Positions 50,166 to 59,217 of a DNA stretch of 64,000 bases are shown in pieces (positions within the stretch are counted from its first letter, which is position 1; each line of letters begins with the position of its first letter). The stretch is taken from NCBI RefSeq assembly GCF_026262505.1, contig NC_067205.1, positions 15,128,001 to 15,192,000 of the forward strand, in the 5' to 3' direction. The notes under the pieces are model-generated. The model was given only the letters and a program-made list of their open reading frames with translations, was not told where the DNA came from and searched no databases. The stretch is from Trichomonas vaginalis G3. Taxonomy: Eukaryota > Parabasalia > Trichomonadida > Trichomonadidae. The position numbers were made by a program, and so were the translations under genes.

Positions 50166-50750
50166 TTAAAATGGTATGCCATATAGCTTCTTGAATTTGT
50201 TAAGAAGTATTCGAACGTATTTTCCATCTGTATCTATAGTGTTTACATAAGCATAGCCCGCCTTAGTAAAATATACTTGTAATTTCCTATAGTTTACGCC
50301 GGTATAAAAGTAGAAAGAGTCTTGTTCTTCGCTATAGTAGTAAAACTCCAACGTATGCTTGCCATAGTCTGTAATTTCAATTGTTTCATCTTCTAGTTCG
50401 TCGACAAATTCGAATACAATATCTCGAAATTTGCTTTTGTTCTTATTGTTTTCAGAATAAGTGACCCAACGTAAGTTTTCAAGTCTATTGTCGTTTCTTA
50501 TATGGTTTATATGGTCTGCAAAAGGTAAATTGTTAGGATTCAGTATAAAATGAGTTGCAATGACAACATGTTTAAGATAGTGTTTTCCACCCATCTTCAT
50601 ATCAGCATATCCGTCATTTCGCTCCCATTCGCTTAAAACTCTTTTTGTCTTTTTGTTTCTGACTTCAAATGACTCACAACAGTGAATTTCATATTTCTCA
50701 TCTAACAAACAAGTTTCCCAACGGTCTTCTCCAACAAACTCAGCGTACAT
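50166..50750 (-). CDS. HNH homing-type endonuclease, Polinton
   Basis: 194 residues. HNH core around KHVVIATHF (60-68) and ADHINHIRNDNRLENLRWVT (78-97), followed by SENNKNK, the usual pattern of HNH_3 homing endonucleases in phages and giant viruses. The N-terminal ~55 residues look like a NUMOD-type DNA-reading segment, and the C-terminal ~90 are unassigned. Such enzymes cut DNA to spread their own gene; presence here suggests gene gain from a virus-like source. Upstream A/T box at the usual distance (12 bases). Confidence 0.85.
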   Translation of the reverse strand: MYAEFVGEDRWETCLLDEKYEIHCCESFEVRNKKTKRVLSEWERNDGYADMKMGGKHYLKHVVIATHFILNPNNLPFADHINHIRNDNRLENLRWVTYSENNKNKSKFRDIVFEFVDELEDETIEITDYGKHTLEFYYYSEEQDSFYFYTGVNYRKLQVYFTKAGYAYVNTIDTDGKYVRILLNKFKKLYGIPF

Positions 50751-50867
50751 TTCAAATAAAATAAAAAAAATATATTGTTTTAAAAATAAATTGTTTTCAA
50801 GAGTTTTCTACGATGAAATTCATGAAAATTCAAGAGGGTAGAAAAGAGGGTAGAAAACAGGGTAGAG

Positions 50868-51092
50868 CTACCCTTCTACCCTAAACATTATTTTTACTGA
50901 ATTTAGCAACAACTTTCTCTCAATTGGAGCTGTAGCATACTCTTTGCGTAAGCGGTTCAGACCTTCTTCGATTTGTATTGGAATTGGTAGTAATTTGGAT
51001 TGAGATTGGAATTGCTGGAACTGAGGTGCAGGGGCTGGTGCTTTAGGTTCCTCTGGTTTGAGATTGGACTCGGTTGGTGGGACGTCGGACAT
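50868..51092 (-). CDS. small proline-rich protein, right-to-left copy, Polinton
   Basis: MSDVPPTESNLKPEEPKAPA start, then a Gln-rich part and IEEGLNRLRKEYATAPIERK. The beginning matches the frame at 52934 on the other strand, so both are ends of an inverted duplication around the KilA-N gene. Coding status uncertain. Confidence 0.35.
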   Translation of the reverse strand: MSDVPPTESNLKPEEPKAPAPAPQFQQFQSQSKLLPIPIQIEEGLNRLRKEYATAPIERKLLLNSVKIMFRVEG

Positions 51093-51109
51093 TCGTCTGT
51101 GGCTTAACC

Positions 51110-51475
51110 GTCGGACATCCGTTTGTGTCCTGTCGGAAGGAAGAACTTTTCCTGTCGGACATCCGTTTGTGTCCTGTCGGAAGGAAGAACTTTTCCTGTC
51201 GGACATCCGTTTGTGTCCTGTCGGAAGGAAGAACTTTTTCTGTCGGAAGGAAGAACTTTTCCTGAAGTTCGACAGGAAAAGTTCTCAATTTTCGAAAATT
51301 TGAATGGTTTACGGACGGACAACTGGAAGAACTTTTCCTGTCGGAAGGAAGAACTTTTCCTGTCGGAAGGAAGAACTTTTCCTGTCGGAAGGAAGAACTT
51401 TTCCTGTCTGATGGAAGGACTTTTCCTGTCTGATGGAAGAACTTTTCCTGTCTGATGGAAGGACTTTTCCTGTCA
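51110..51475. repeat. minisatellite, 22-bp unit
   Basis: Unit GTCGGAAGGAAGAACTTTTC, with a variant holding GTCGGACATCCGTTTGTGTC, more than ten copies in all. The inverted counterpart is at 52675-52930. Peptide repeats read from it in several frames are artefacts. Confidence 0.9.
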
Positions 51476-51614
51476 GTAGCAGTACTGCTAGTAGCAGAGA
51501 TTTTTATCGTCCAACTTTACAAATGTAAACTCCTATCGTTCTATTTTCTTCACTAGGGTCTAACACCAAAGTAACCTATGTACATGAAATTTCACTGCAT
51601 AAAAGGAAAAAACC

Positions 51615-51690
51615 TGCGCGAATCGGGATTTGAACCGAGGTCTTCGACGCCTTTAACGAGGTAGCCCATACCACTGAGCTATGAGCCGCT
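51615..51690 (-). tRNA. tRNA-like sequence inside the Polinton, degenerate
   Basis: Minus strand. An A box-like TAGCTCAGTGG and a perfect B box GGTTCAAATCC stand at tRNA spacing, and the D arm pairs (GCTC/GGGC). The acceptor pairs only at its first bases (GCG/CGC), and the anticodon and T stems are poor; the nominal anticodon would be TAA. So it is either a decayed tRNA or a tRNA-derived Pol III transcript, not a functional tRNA by sight. Confidence 0.45.
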
Positions 51691-51808
51691 TACATATTTT
51701 TAAGTAAAATATAGTATATTTGTCATACCGTGAAGGATGACCAAACTTTAAAAAAATAAAGTTAGTTTTATTTTTATTTATTTTTTTATTTTGTATGTAA
51801 AGACAGAT

Positions 51809-52588
51809 ATGTCAACAACAGAGAACACAACAACAGTTATAGTCCATGAAGCTATAAATGAAGAATATGAGTGGGTTCAGTTTAACAAACAACTCCGTCT
51901 CATTCGTTCGGTCAAAGACGATATGTACCAAATGCAAAGTATTTTGACAGCATGTTTTGCTCCAGATACTATGAAACCACAAGATTGGTTTGAATTAAAT
52001 AGCACTCATGAACTCCTCAGTGAGTTTGAACATGTAGAACTTAAAAAGATGTACCAAGACAGACAAAACTTACCATCACATCTAAAAGGTATATATGTTC
52101 ATAAGTTCCTAGTTAGTTCAATAGCAATGTGGGCTTCACCTCGTTATGCAATCTACATACTTATGCTACTTGACGAACTTTGTACAAAGCAGAGAGAAGA
52201 TATGATGAAAGAAGACAAAAACATACAGAAAAGAATACCACGTTCGGTACCAAAAGGAAAGGAAAAGAACTATAAGTATATGATTTATACTGAAGAGATG
52301 GAAAATGAAGAAGACAGAGATATGGTTATGTTGCATTTAGTCAGAAGAAACAACAAAAGCTTTTACGACCTTGCTAAGATTTACAAATCTGACAGAAATT
52401 GGTTCTATCGCGAAAACTTACCGATTTCAATGACACCGAATGAAGATGTGAAACAAATAGTTCAAGATACTTTACCTCAAACACACTATGATATTAAAGG
52501 TTGTACAATTCTTACCTTCAAAGAAGATTTGCCATTGTTAAAGGAAAAAATAACAGAGTATTTTGACAACTTCAAACAAGTAGGGTAG
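51809..52588 (+). CDS. KilA-N/MSV199-type DNA-binding protein, Polinton
   Basis: 259 residues from MSTTENTTTV. The core VHKFLVSSIAMWASPRYA (97-114) followed by IYILMLLDEL is the KilA-N/MSV199 signature of large DNA viruses and phages. The C-terminal part (YKYMIYTEEMENEEDRDMVM, DIKGCTILTFKEDLPLLKEK) resembles the DUF3627 tail often fused to it. Probably binds DNA and acts in regulation or replication. It sits inside an inverted pair of minisatellite arrays, which suggests a cassette gained as a unit. Confidence 0.8.
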   Translation: MSTTENTTTVIVHEAINEEYEWVQFNKQLRLIRSVKDDMYQMQSILTACFAPDTMKPQDWFELNSTHELLSEFEHVELKKMYQDRQNLPSHLKGIYVHKFLVSSIAMWASPRYAIYILMLLDELCTKQREDMMKEDKNIQKRIPRSVPKGKEKNYKYMIYTEEMENEEDRDMVMLHLVRRNNKSFYDLAKIYKSDRNWFYRENLPISMTPNEDVKQIVQDTLPQTHYDIKGCTILTFKEDLPLLKEKITEYFDNFKQVG

Positions 52589-52674
52589 ATGAACCATTTA
52601 TTTTTACGCTTGACTTCAGATGGCTCAAGTAGCTCAATTAGGTAAATTGCCTTGTCAAATCCTTCTGGCATTCC

Positions 52675-52930
52675 GAGTCCTTCCTTCCAACAGAAAAAAA
52701 TTTTCCCGACGACAAGAAAAGTTCTTCCTTCCGACAGAAAAAATTTTTCCCGACGACAGGAAAAAATTTTCCAGTTGTCCGTCCGTAAACCATTCAAATT
52801 TTCGAAAATTGAGAACTTTTTGGTCGAACTTCAGGAAAAGTTTTTCCTTCCAACAGAAAAAATTTTTCCTTCCGACAGGAAAAGTTCTTCCTTCCAACAG
52901 GAAAAGTTCTTCCTTCCGACAGGACACAAA
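52675..52930. repeat. minisatellite, inverted relative to 51110-51475
   Basis: AGGAAAAGTTCTTCCTTCCG units and variants with AGAAAAAATTTTTCC. It mirrors the array on the other side of the KilA-N gene. Confidence 0.9.
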
Positions 52931-52933
52931 CGA

Positions 52934-53035
52934 ATGTCCGACGTACCACCAACCGAGTCCATTCCAAAGCCAGAAGAACCGAAAGCTGCAGAACCACAAC
53001 AGACTAAGACTAAACACTTACATTTTTACGCTTGA
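52934..53035 (+). CDS. small proline-rich protein, left-to-right copy, Polinton
   Basis: MSDVPPTESIPKPEEPKAAE start, 33 residues, matching the beginning of the frame at 50868-51092 on the other strand. Probably the other end of the inverted duplication, not a gene by itself. Confidence 0.3.
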   Translation: MSDVPPTESIPKPEEPKAAEPQQTKTKHLHFYA

Positions 53036-53039
53036 CTTT

Positions 53040-53900
53040 TTACAATTTGAACTTTGTTCGCGTAGATATGAATTCTGAAAGAAGTATGAGGGTCTTGTAT
53101 GACTTTGTACTTCTCCATAGTTCATGTCTGTCAAACTTACCTGCCATGGACTCTTTCATAAGTTCCATGAAATCGTCTTCGGACAATCCGGGGAAAAGTA
53201 CAATGTCAGTCAGTATTCTCTTTACATCCTTACTTAAACTCTTTGCTGTCTGTACACAAATGACAACTGAGATGTTAAAGTGTCTGAGCTTCTTAAGAAT
53301 TCGACACATGTCTTGTTCTCTGTTCTTTAACAAAGGATGAGAAGCAAAGTCATCTAAGATAAGAAGACATCTATGAGGGTATGTCTTCCAATCGTAAGAT
53401 TGCAATTTCTTCGAAATGTATTCTATCTCTTTCTGTTTGTTTCTGAAGTGTTTCTTCTCTAATATTCTCTGCATTTCCTCATTTGGGTCTTTAAACTTAG
53501 AATTTATATACTCATTTATAGCATTATACTTCAAAACTCTTCTTTGGTACTTCTTTATCCAATCTAACAACTCAGTATCCTTTATACATACTAACTTAGA
53601 CTTCTTTATAATATCTTTGAACGAATTGACGGTTTGGTCAAATTGACCAGAAGTACTACAAATAACAACTAACTCATAGAATGGGTTCTTCTCATCTAGT
53701 TCTTGTTGTTGTGCAGCCATTTTAAGATAAGTGAAAGTCTTACCCGACCCAGGTGGTGCAATTAGACCTGTTATACCATTCTGAGCAAATAAGAACTTGT
53801 CATGTATGGGTTTTATCTGAGCATTTTCCAACTTCCTCTTGTTCTTATTTAAAACATTCTCAAATTTTTTGTCAATGTCAGCAAACTTTTTTTCTAACAT
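53040..53900 (-). CDS. A32-like (FtsK-HerA) genome-packaging ATPase, Polinton
   Basis: 286 residues from MLEKKFADID; the frame opens 34 codons further upstream, but the A/T box (15 bases before) and family length favour this start. Walker A APPGSGKT (48-55), Walker B CLLILDDF (178-185) and sensor VICVQTAK (213-220) are all present, in the arrangement of poxvirus A32 and Maverick ATPases, which pump DNA into virions. One of the four core Maverick genes. Divergent from the gene at 53937. Looks whole. Confidence 0.9.
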   Translation of the reverse strand: MLEKKFADIDKKFENVLNKNKRKLENAQIKPIHDKFLFAQNGITGLIAPPGSGKTFTYLKMAAQQQELDEKNPFYELVVICSTSGQFDQTVNSFKDIIKKSKLVCIKDTELLDWIKKYQRRVLKYNAINEYINSKFKDPNEEMQRILEKKHFRNKQKEIEYISKKLQSYDWKTYPHRCLLILDDFASHPLLKNREQDMCRILKKLRHFNISVVICVQTAKSLSKDVKRILTDIVLFPGLSEDDFMELMKESMAGKFDRHELWRSTKSYKTLILLSEFISTRTKFKL

Positions 53901-53936
53901 ATTTTTAGAAAAATTAAAAATTTTATCTTTTAGGAA

Positions 53937-54392
53937 ATGTCTAGCGATTTCGCTATCTATATTCGAGACAAGCTTTTCGACAGCAAAACATCTGTCGACC
54001 ATAAAATCTTACATAGTGTAAACAAGAAAGGGGAATTTGTTCTAAAGTTCTGTTTCTGGGAATATGACAAGAACCATAAAACATTAAGCAGAGAAGTCTT
54101 TAAGTTTGTCAATGACAGACTTGTTGACAGAGATGACGCCGATTGGAAAGATGAAGTCCAACAAAAGTTCTTAGAATGCAAAGAAGACACATGCGCTGTT
54201 CTTGAAGATGAAATAGAAAACAGAATAGAAGAGCTATTAAAGGACAAAGACCTTTTACAAAAATATGGTTCTGAGAAGTTTGACATAACTCCACCAGAGA
54301 AGAAGAAGAAGAGAGAGAAGAAAGAAAAGAAAGTAGAAGAAGAGAAGAAAGAGCCAGAGCCAGAGCCAGAGAAAAAGAAATTTGACATGTAA
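53937..54392 (+). CDS. 151-residue hypothetical with charged tail, Polinton
   Basis: MSSDFAIYIRDKLFDSKTSV start, a compact first part (FVLKFCFWEYDKNHKTLSRE), then a helical Glu/Lys segment and a tail of KKKKREKKEKKVEEEKKEPE type. No family recognised. It shares a short start region with the packaging ATPase and ends 16 bases before a convergent gene. Confidence 0.6.
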   Translation: MSSDFAIYIRDKLFDSKTSVDHKILHSVNKKGEFVLKFCFWEYDKNHKTLSREVFKFVNDRLVDRDDADWKDEVQQKFLECKEDTCAVLEDEIENRIEELLKDKDLLQKYGSEKFDITPPEKKKKREKKEKKVEEEKKEPEPEPEKKKFDM

Positions 54393-54408
54393 AAATAAAA
54401 TTTTATTT

Positions 54409-54828
54409 TTAGAACATTTCTGGGTCAATGTCAATGTTCTCTTCCTCTTTAGGAGCAAACACTGGTTTAGACTCTAAAATCTTTTTACCCAATTTACCTT
54501 GAACTTCAACTATCTTAGACTCATAATATTCATAGTCGTCTGCTTTCTTTGGTTCATAAGGTATAACAAGTTTGTATGCTTTGCCTTCTTTAAGGTTTGA
54601 AAACCTTCTGTCAAAATTTTCTTTGACTGCTAACAAACCTTCTATGTCTAAGTCTTCAAATTTCGCACCATTTTTAGTCACAATAGCAAACTTAACTGGT
54701 TCGATGTTCCAAACTTTGTCAAATGTAGACTTTTCAAAATGGTAGAAGTAAACATTCAAATATGTGAATGGGTCTAGTTCTTCTTTAAGTCCTGACATGT
54801 ACTTGTTTACTGAAATATATTTCGTCAT
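54409..54828 (-). CDS. 139-residue hypothetical, Polinton
   Basis: MTKYISVNKYMSGLKEELDP start, beta-rich middle (VKFAIVTKNGAKFEDLDIEG, KAYKLVIPYEPKKADDYEYY) and an acidic end (EEENIDIDPEMF). The layout, a small beta domain with an acidic tail next to replication genes, would suit a single-strand DNA-binding protein, but this is a guess. TTTTTA-type box 14 bases before the ATG. Confidence 0.6.
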   Translation of the reverse strand: MTKYISVNKYMSGLKEELDPFTYLNVYFYHFEKSTFDKVWNIEPVKFAIVTKNGAKFEDLDIEGLLAVKENFDRRFSNLKEGKAYKLVIPYEPKKADDYEYYESKIVEVQGKLGKKILESKPVFAPKEEENIDIDPEMF

Positions 54829-54864
54829 CTTTTCTATCGGATAAAAAAAGATTTTTTTTTAAAT

Positions 54865-56100
54865 TTACTCAGAAAAATTTTTCTTTGTATATACACCATT
54901 CTGAACATCTAAAAGACTTTTGACATTTGCCAAGAATGTACGTTTAGAAGCTGCCATATAACCATATTCTTGACAATATTGTTTATACGAATCGTACAAT
55001 GACCTTTCATCTAATGACACAAAGTCAGTTTCATCTATGAACAGTTCATATACACTCTTGTTTGCTTCTAACAATGTTTGTCTCTCTTCGGTATGTGGAA
55101 TTTGTCTTGGATTGAACTTAGAAATATCTAATGTCATGAAATATGAGAACAAGTGGTTGTAAAGTCAGATGTCAAAGTTTCTGCTAAGTCGTCAAAATAT
55201 TCTGTATCTTGCATATGAGAATCTGACGTTCTGACAACTACATATCTTCTGTCAGAACTTTTCTAACTTCATCGGAACAGTATTGTTTGAAACCATAATG
55301 AAGTTTGCAACATTTTCACAAACTCTTTGGTCTTTATATTTTCTTTCAACAACTCCAACTTTGTCTGTTATAAGACTCTTCAAAGCATCTGAGTTCAAAA
55401 ACTTTTGTTGTATCTATACTTTGAAGTTCGTTACATACTATAAGTTTCATATTCTCTATTGAGGAGTTAAACTTGCCACAGATGTTTTCTAAGTTTGTCA
55501 TATTAGGGTTCGAATAGCCCTCTAACAGTTTGCACAAAATATCTGTAAAGAATGTGTTCTTACCTGTTCCTTGTTTTCCAATTATAATGAGAGCAGTTTC
55601 ATTTTTAGCACTTGGATGTTGTAAGATGTTTGCAAACCAACATAAGATATACTCATAGACTCTTTCGTTTCCATTGCATATAATTTCTTTGACATGGTCT
55701 AACCAAGCTTCTATAATATTTTCTTTCCATTCTACTTGTTCGTATTTATATCCAGTGAAGATAGAATAGAAGTTTGGAGAAGGTGTATAGAACTTTATAC
55801 CTCGAACTGAAAAATCTTCTAACTTTGACAATAAGATATCCCAAGCATCTAACATCTTCATGCCAACTTGTACGACTTTTATTTTTTAAGTTTCTGTCTA
55901 CATTCTTGTTCAGACACTATTGTTGCTCTTGGTTTGTTAAAGACAACATCCCATTCTTTCATGACATAACATTCTGGGGCAGAGTCAACATAAATGACTA
56001 AACGTTTCAAATTCTCGACTGCATTGTTATAGTCTCGAAATGGACACATATTTCTGAATGCTTGGAAGTCATAAAAATCTGAAACATCTATTCTGTACAT
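54865..56100 (-). pseudogene. SF3 primase-helicase (D5-like), Polinton, broken
   Basis: A Walker A of superfamily 3 type (IIIGKQGTGKNT) with the preceding ILCWFANILQHPS and following NLENICGKFNSSIENMKLIV text of virus D5-like helicases lies in the middle stretch (55346-55861). Stretches on either side (55879-56100 and 54865-55152) carry text in keeping with an upstream and a C-terminal part. The gene has about three breaks. In the family it unwinds DNA at the replication fork and often carries a primase domain. Confidence 0.75.
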
Positions 56101-56128
56101 TTTTATAAAAATAAAAAAAATATTTTTT

Positions 56129-56599
56129 TTATTCTTGACTTTGTTGTTCCATTTGTTGCATTTGTTGTTCTTGAGCTATTTGTTGTTGAAGTTGTTCTTG
56201 TAATACAATACTTTCACCAGTTGCATCTTCCAATTCGAAACTTTCTGCCGTCATTGACAAATACATAGGACATAAAAGTTTTACAGGAACAAAGTTTGCG
56301 TCAACTAATGTCAACGTTATACTTGCCAAAGTGTTTGAGTTCACTAAGGTTGAAAATTCTGCATTCGAATGAACAATAGGCAAACCAGCAGAGAAAGTAT
56401 TGTTTATACGCATAAGTATCTTTTGGTCATAATAGTTTCTGTCGACATTCGAATAACACTTTGAACCTAAGTTTGAAACAATATATAAGATTGGTGTGCT
56501 TAATGTCAATGGAATAGACATTCCTTGTATGACACCTTTTCCTGTTATAGGAAACTGTTGGTAGTAAAAACCAGAAATAAGTTTTGTATTATAGCTCAT
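56129..56599 (-). CDS. 156-residue beta-rich protein, possible minor capsid, Polinton
   Basis: MSYNTKLISGFYYQQFPITG start. Strand-rich core (IPLTLSTPILYIVSNLGSKC, LASITLTLVDANFVPVKLLC, PMYLSMTAESFELED), then a Gln-rich tail. The single-domain beta pattern would be consistent with a jelly-roll penton-type protein, not proven. Head of the minus-strand run that contains the helicase. Confidence 0.55.
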   Translation of the reverse strand: MSYNTKLISGFYYQQFPITGKGVIQGMSIPLTLSTPILYIVSNLGSKCYSNVDRNYYDQKILMRINNTFSAGLPIVHSNAEFSTLVNSNTLASITLTLVDANFVPVKLLCPMYLSMTAESFELEDATGESIVLQEQLQQQIAQEQQMQQMEQQSQE

Positions 56600-56605
56600 A
56601 TCGTT

Positions 56606-56809
56606 TTATAGTAAACTCAGTCGGACATCCAAACATAATGAAACCTGCTCTAGTTGCAGCAATGTTACATCCGTCCTTAAAGTATTAAATAAGTCAACAA
56701 AACCTGTTGGTGGTATATCTGAGTAAGTATCTTCAAAGAAGTATTTTTTACCATTCACAACAACAAAGTCTTCTGGTGTCAAAAGAGCAAAACAGGCTTT
56801 AGTCGTCAT
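56606..56809 (-). CDS. 67-residue hypothetical, Polinton
   Basis: MTTKACFALLTPEDFVVVNG start and LRTDVTLLQLEQVSLCLDVR near the end. Beta-rich, no known family. It lacks a clear TTTTTA box. It lies just upstream of the beta-rich protein on the same strand. Uncertain. Confidence 0.4.
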   Translation of the reverse strand: MTTKACFALLTPEDFVVVNGKKYFFEDTYSDIPPTGFVDLFNTLRTDVTLLQLEQVSLCLDVRLSLL

Positions 56810-56819
56810 TGTGTACAAA

Positions 56820-57103
56820 ACCTAGCATTTTATCATATCTATATATCAGCTTCCTAAATATAATACTCATATAGTTAGTTATGATTTTAATGTTTTTGAA
56901 CATGAAACGAAAATATGATTACAATCATATAACATAATGGAGTTATTGATATAACTTATATGCATGATACATTAAGAAGTCTTCCAACAATATAGATATA
57001 GTTGTAGATTCCTATGATTCCTTTTATATTGTGAGATAATAACATTTTTATGCTGTCAGGAGCCTATGAGTGCCCATCCTTAAGACTTGGTATTTGGTTA
57101 ATA
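56820..57103. other. AT-rich spacer inside the Polinton
   Basis: No gene. It marks the inner edge of the right terminal repeat. Confidence 0.5.
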
Positions 57104-57554
57104 TAATGTATATGAGTCTTTTTAGAATATTCGTTTTCAGCTCTTGTCACTTCACTTGACATTTTATTGTCAACATATGTTTTGTCTGCTAGTTCAGGAT
57201 GAGTATGTTCTTTTGTTGCATAAGCATTGTTAGCTCTTTCTTCTTCTTTTGCTATTGCATCGTCTACATATTCTTTGTCAGCTTTGTTGTCAACATCTGC
57301 TTTCAAAGAAAGTTCATTTATAGGTTTCTCGTTTAAAGTTCCTTTTGTTGGATTTATACAGACAGTATGGTTCTTATTGTCTTGAAACAGAAACTCATCT
57401 GTCATTGGGTTTATTGTCAGTTTTAAGTCACCCCCTTTCAATGACTCAGATATCTTAGAATAGTTTGAAAGTTTGTTGTGTTCTTATTTAGAGCTTGCAT
57501 AATGAGTTGTCGGTTGTGTTGTATTTCTCTCATAGACGCTGTTTCATTTGACAT
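57104..57554 (-). pseudogene. copy of the fibre N-terminal part in the right repeat, Polinton
   Basis: Same text as the start of the fibre gene at 40958 (LKADVDNKADKEYVDDAIAK type) up to the point where the fibre repeats begin. A terminal-repeat copy of part of a gene; broken. Confidence 0.7.
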
Positions 57555-57571
57555 TTTTTTATAGATAAAAT

Positions 57572-58385
57572 ATGCTTCCAATAGAAAAAGAAAATTCTAG
57601 AGTTGCTACAACTAAACCATTAGATGAACTTTTTACTAATGTCGGTCAAAAGTTTGAGACAGAGACCGTAAAGCATGAAGGCTATCGTTTTGACTACCCA
57701 TTAAGATGGTTAAGAGACCCATCTGTCACAAAAGCTATTGGCTTTCGAAGAATAAAGTTTGTGTCTGTAGAAGATAAAAGTTTTCCATTTATTGTAAGGT
57801 TTCATATAGATTATACATCTGAAGGGCAACGAAAAATGTGGGAAGAAATTGAGCTAATACAAGTTGACCTCTCATCTTCTCTACAGGCTGCATTAAAAAA
57901 TATAGAAGATAAAATAAATTCATGTTATGCAAAATATGCTGATGAATATGCGAATACCGATAGCACACTTTATGTGAGAATTGTATATGACAAACAAAAT
58001 TCACAAGTGTCATTTCAAATCTACGAAGACAATCCAAAGAAAGACGAACAAATATATACAGAATTCACTGCAATGTCATGGTATTATTTGCAAAGAATGT
58101 TAAATCAGAAAGTTGAACCTCTTTAGCAAATATCTACTGTCGATATGCAAGAGATGAACCATATTTATTTAAAGATGTTTTCGACCAAGATGCTGTGATA
58201 GTTCATGCTTCATTTCTGGCGCCCAAAACTCTTTCTTATGCTTGGCAAATGACTTTTACGAAAAAACCTACAAAGTTATACGAACCACCAAGTGGAAGTA
58301 TTTCAGACTTTCAAGTATGGTTTACTACAAGATGGAAGAAAAAGAATAATTCCATTATACCATGCGTTTTACTTAGAACTTAGTT
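57572..58385 (+). pseudogene. paralogue of the 286-residue protein, right copy, broken, Polinton
   Basis: MLPIEKENSRVATTKPLDEL start, near-identical to the left copy. About two breaks. TTTTTTTA box 11 bases before the ATG. Confidence 0.7.
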
Positions 58386-58424
58386 TCATATACAACTACT
58401 ATCGAACGGTAAAAATATAATTTT

Positions 58425-58658
58425 TTAATATACCGGTTGTGGTTGCCAACTTGACTGTGGTGCAGGTTCAGGCTGTTGTATAACAGGAGCTTGTTCTTCT
58501 GGTTCGGGGTCTTTAGGTATAATACCAACAAACCGACCTACTCTTTTACCAATATTTTTGACACCGTTCCATACTCCTCTTCCGACAGATTTTATTCCAT
58601 TCCATATACCTCTTCCAACATTTCGAAAGAAGTTTCCTATCTTACTGAAGAAACCCAT
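58425..58658 (-). CDS. small basic amphipathic protein, right copy, Polinton
   Basis: 77 residues, looks whole: MGFFSKIGNFFRNVGRGIWN start, GIKSVGRGVWNGVKNIGKRV repeat unit, then IIPKDPEPEEQAP and a Gln/Pro-rich end. Two-part layout of basic amphipathic helix and acidic/proline tail, similar to membrane-active minor virion proteins. TTTTTA box 12 bases upstream. Confidence 0.6.
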   Translation of the reverse strand: MGFFSKIGNFFRNVGRGIWNGIKSVGRGVWNGVKNIGKRVGRFVGIIPKDPEPEEQAPVIQQPEPAPQSSWQPQPVY

Positions 58659-58676
58659 TTTACTATATGTAAAAAT

Positions 58677-59038
58677 CTAATGTCCGCCTAGTCTTTTGCG
58701 TTTCCTGTTGAGTTCCATAGCATTCTTTAACTGGAGCTCATACATTCTGTTTCTCCTCTGGTAGAAAACATATTCTGGGTCAACTCCTGTGTTCGCGTCA
58801 TCTGCATAAAGTTGTTTATATCCCACTTCAGGGTTTGTATAAAACTCTTTCCATCTCATATTTGCATACCATGGTGGCAAACCTAACGCAGCGTCATTTG
58901 ACATGGCAGTTTGCATTTTTACATCTGTTGGCACTTGACCATAGTTTGCCATTGCAGTTTGTATTCTAACTTCATTTGGAATATTCTCTGGGTTTGGTTG
59001 TCCAGGTTGCTGGCATTCGCTAAGTTCTGTGCGTCCAT
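58677..59038 (-). pseudogene. copy of the 103-residue protein, right repeat, Polinton
   Basis: Shares ENIPNEVRIQTAMANYGQVP and PPWYANMRWKEFYTNPEVGY with the left copy and ends in a basic stretch (NRKRKRLGGH). The two copies differ in how complete they are; each has about one break. Confidence 0.55.
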
Positions 59039-59061
59039 TTAATATTAGATAAAAATATCTC

Positions 59062-59193
59062 TTACGAGTACATATGCTGAACATTTGCAGGCATTGGTTC
59101 ATCTTCATATTCTCTGTACTTTTCTGCCACGTCAAATAAATAAATGACACAATGGAAAAAACCTAAAACAAGTAGTTCTATTTCAAACCACAT
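59062..59193 (-). CDS. 43-residue membrane protein, right copy, Polinton
   Basis: MWFEIELLVLGFFHCVIYLF start, same length as the left copy with only two changed residues, and the same hydrophobic helix and acidic tail. Confidence 0.5.
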   Translation of the reverse strand: MWFEIELLVLGFFHCVIYLFDVAEKYREYEDEPMPANVQHMYS

Positions 59194-59217
59194 TTACTTA
59201 CTAATAAATTTCTTTAT

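Noticed and set aside
51043-51455. Repetitive proteins read in several frames from the GGAAGGAAGAAC array
   Set aside because: Period-22 minisatellite translated in all frames; no single frame is favoured.
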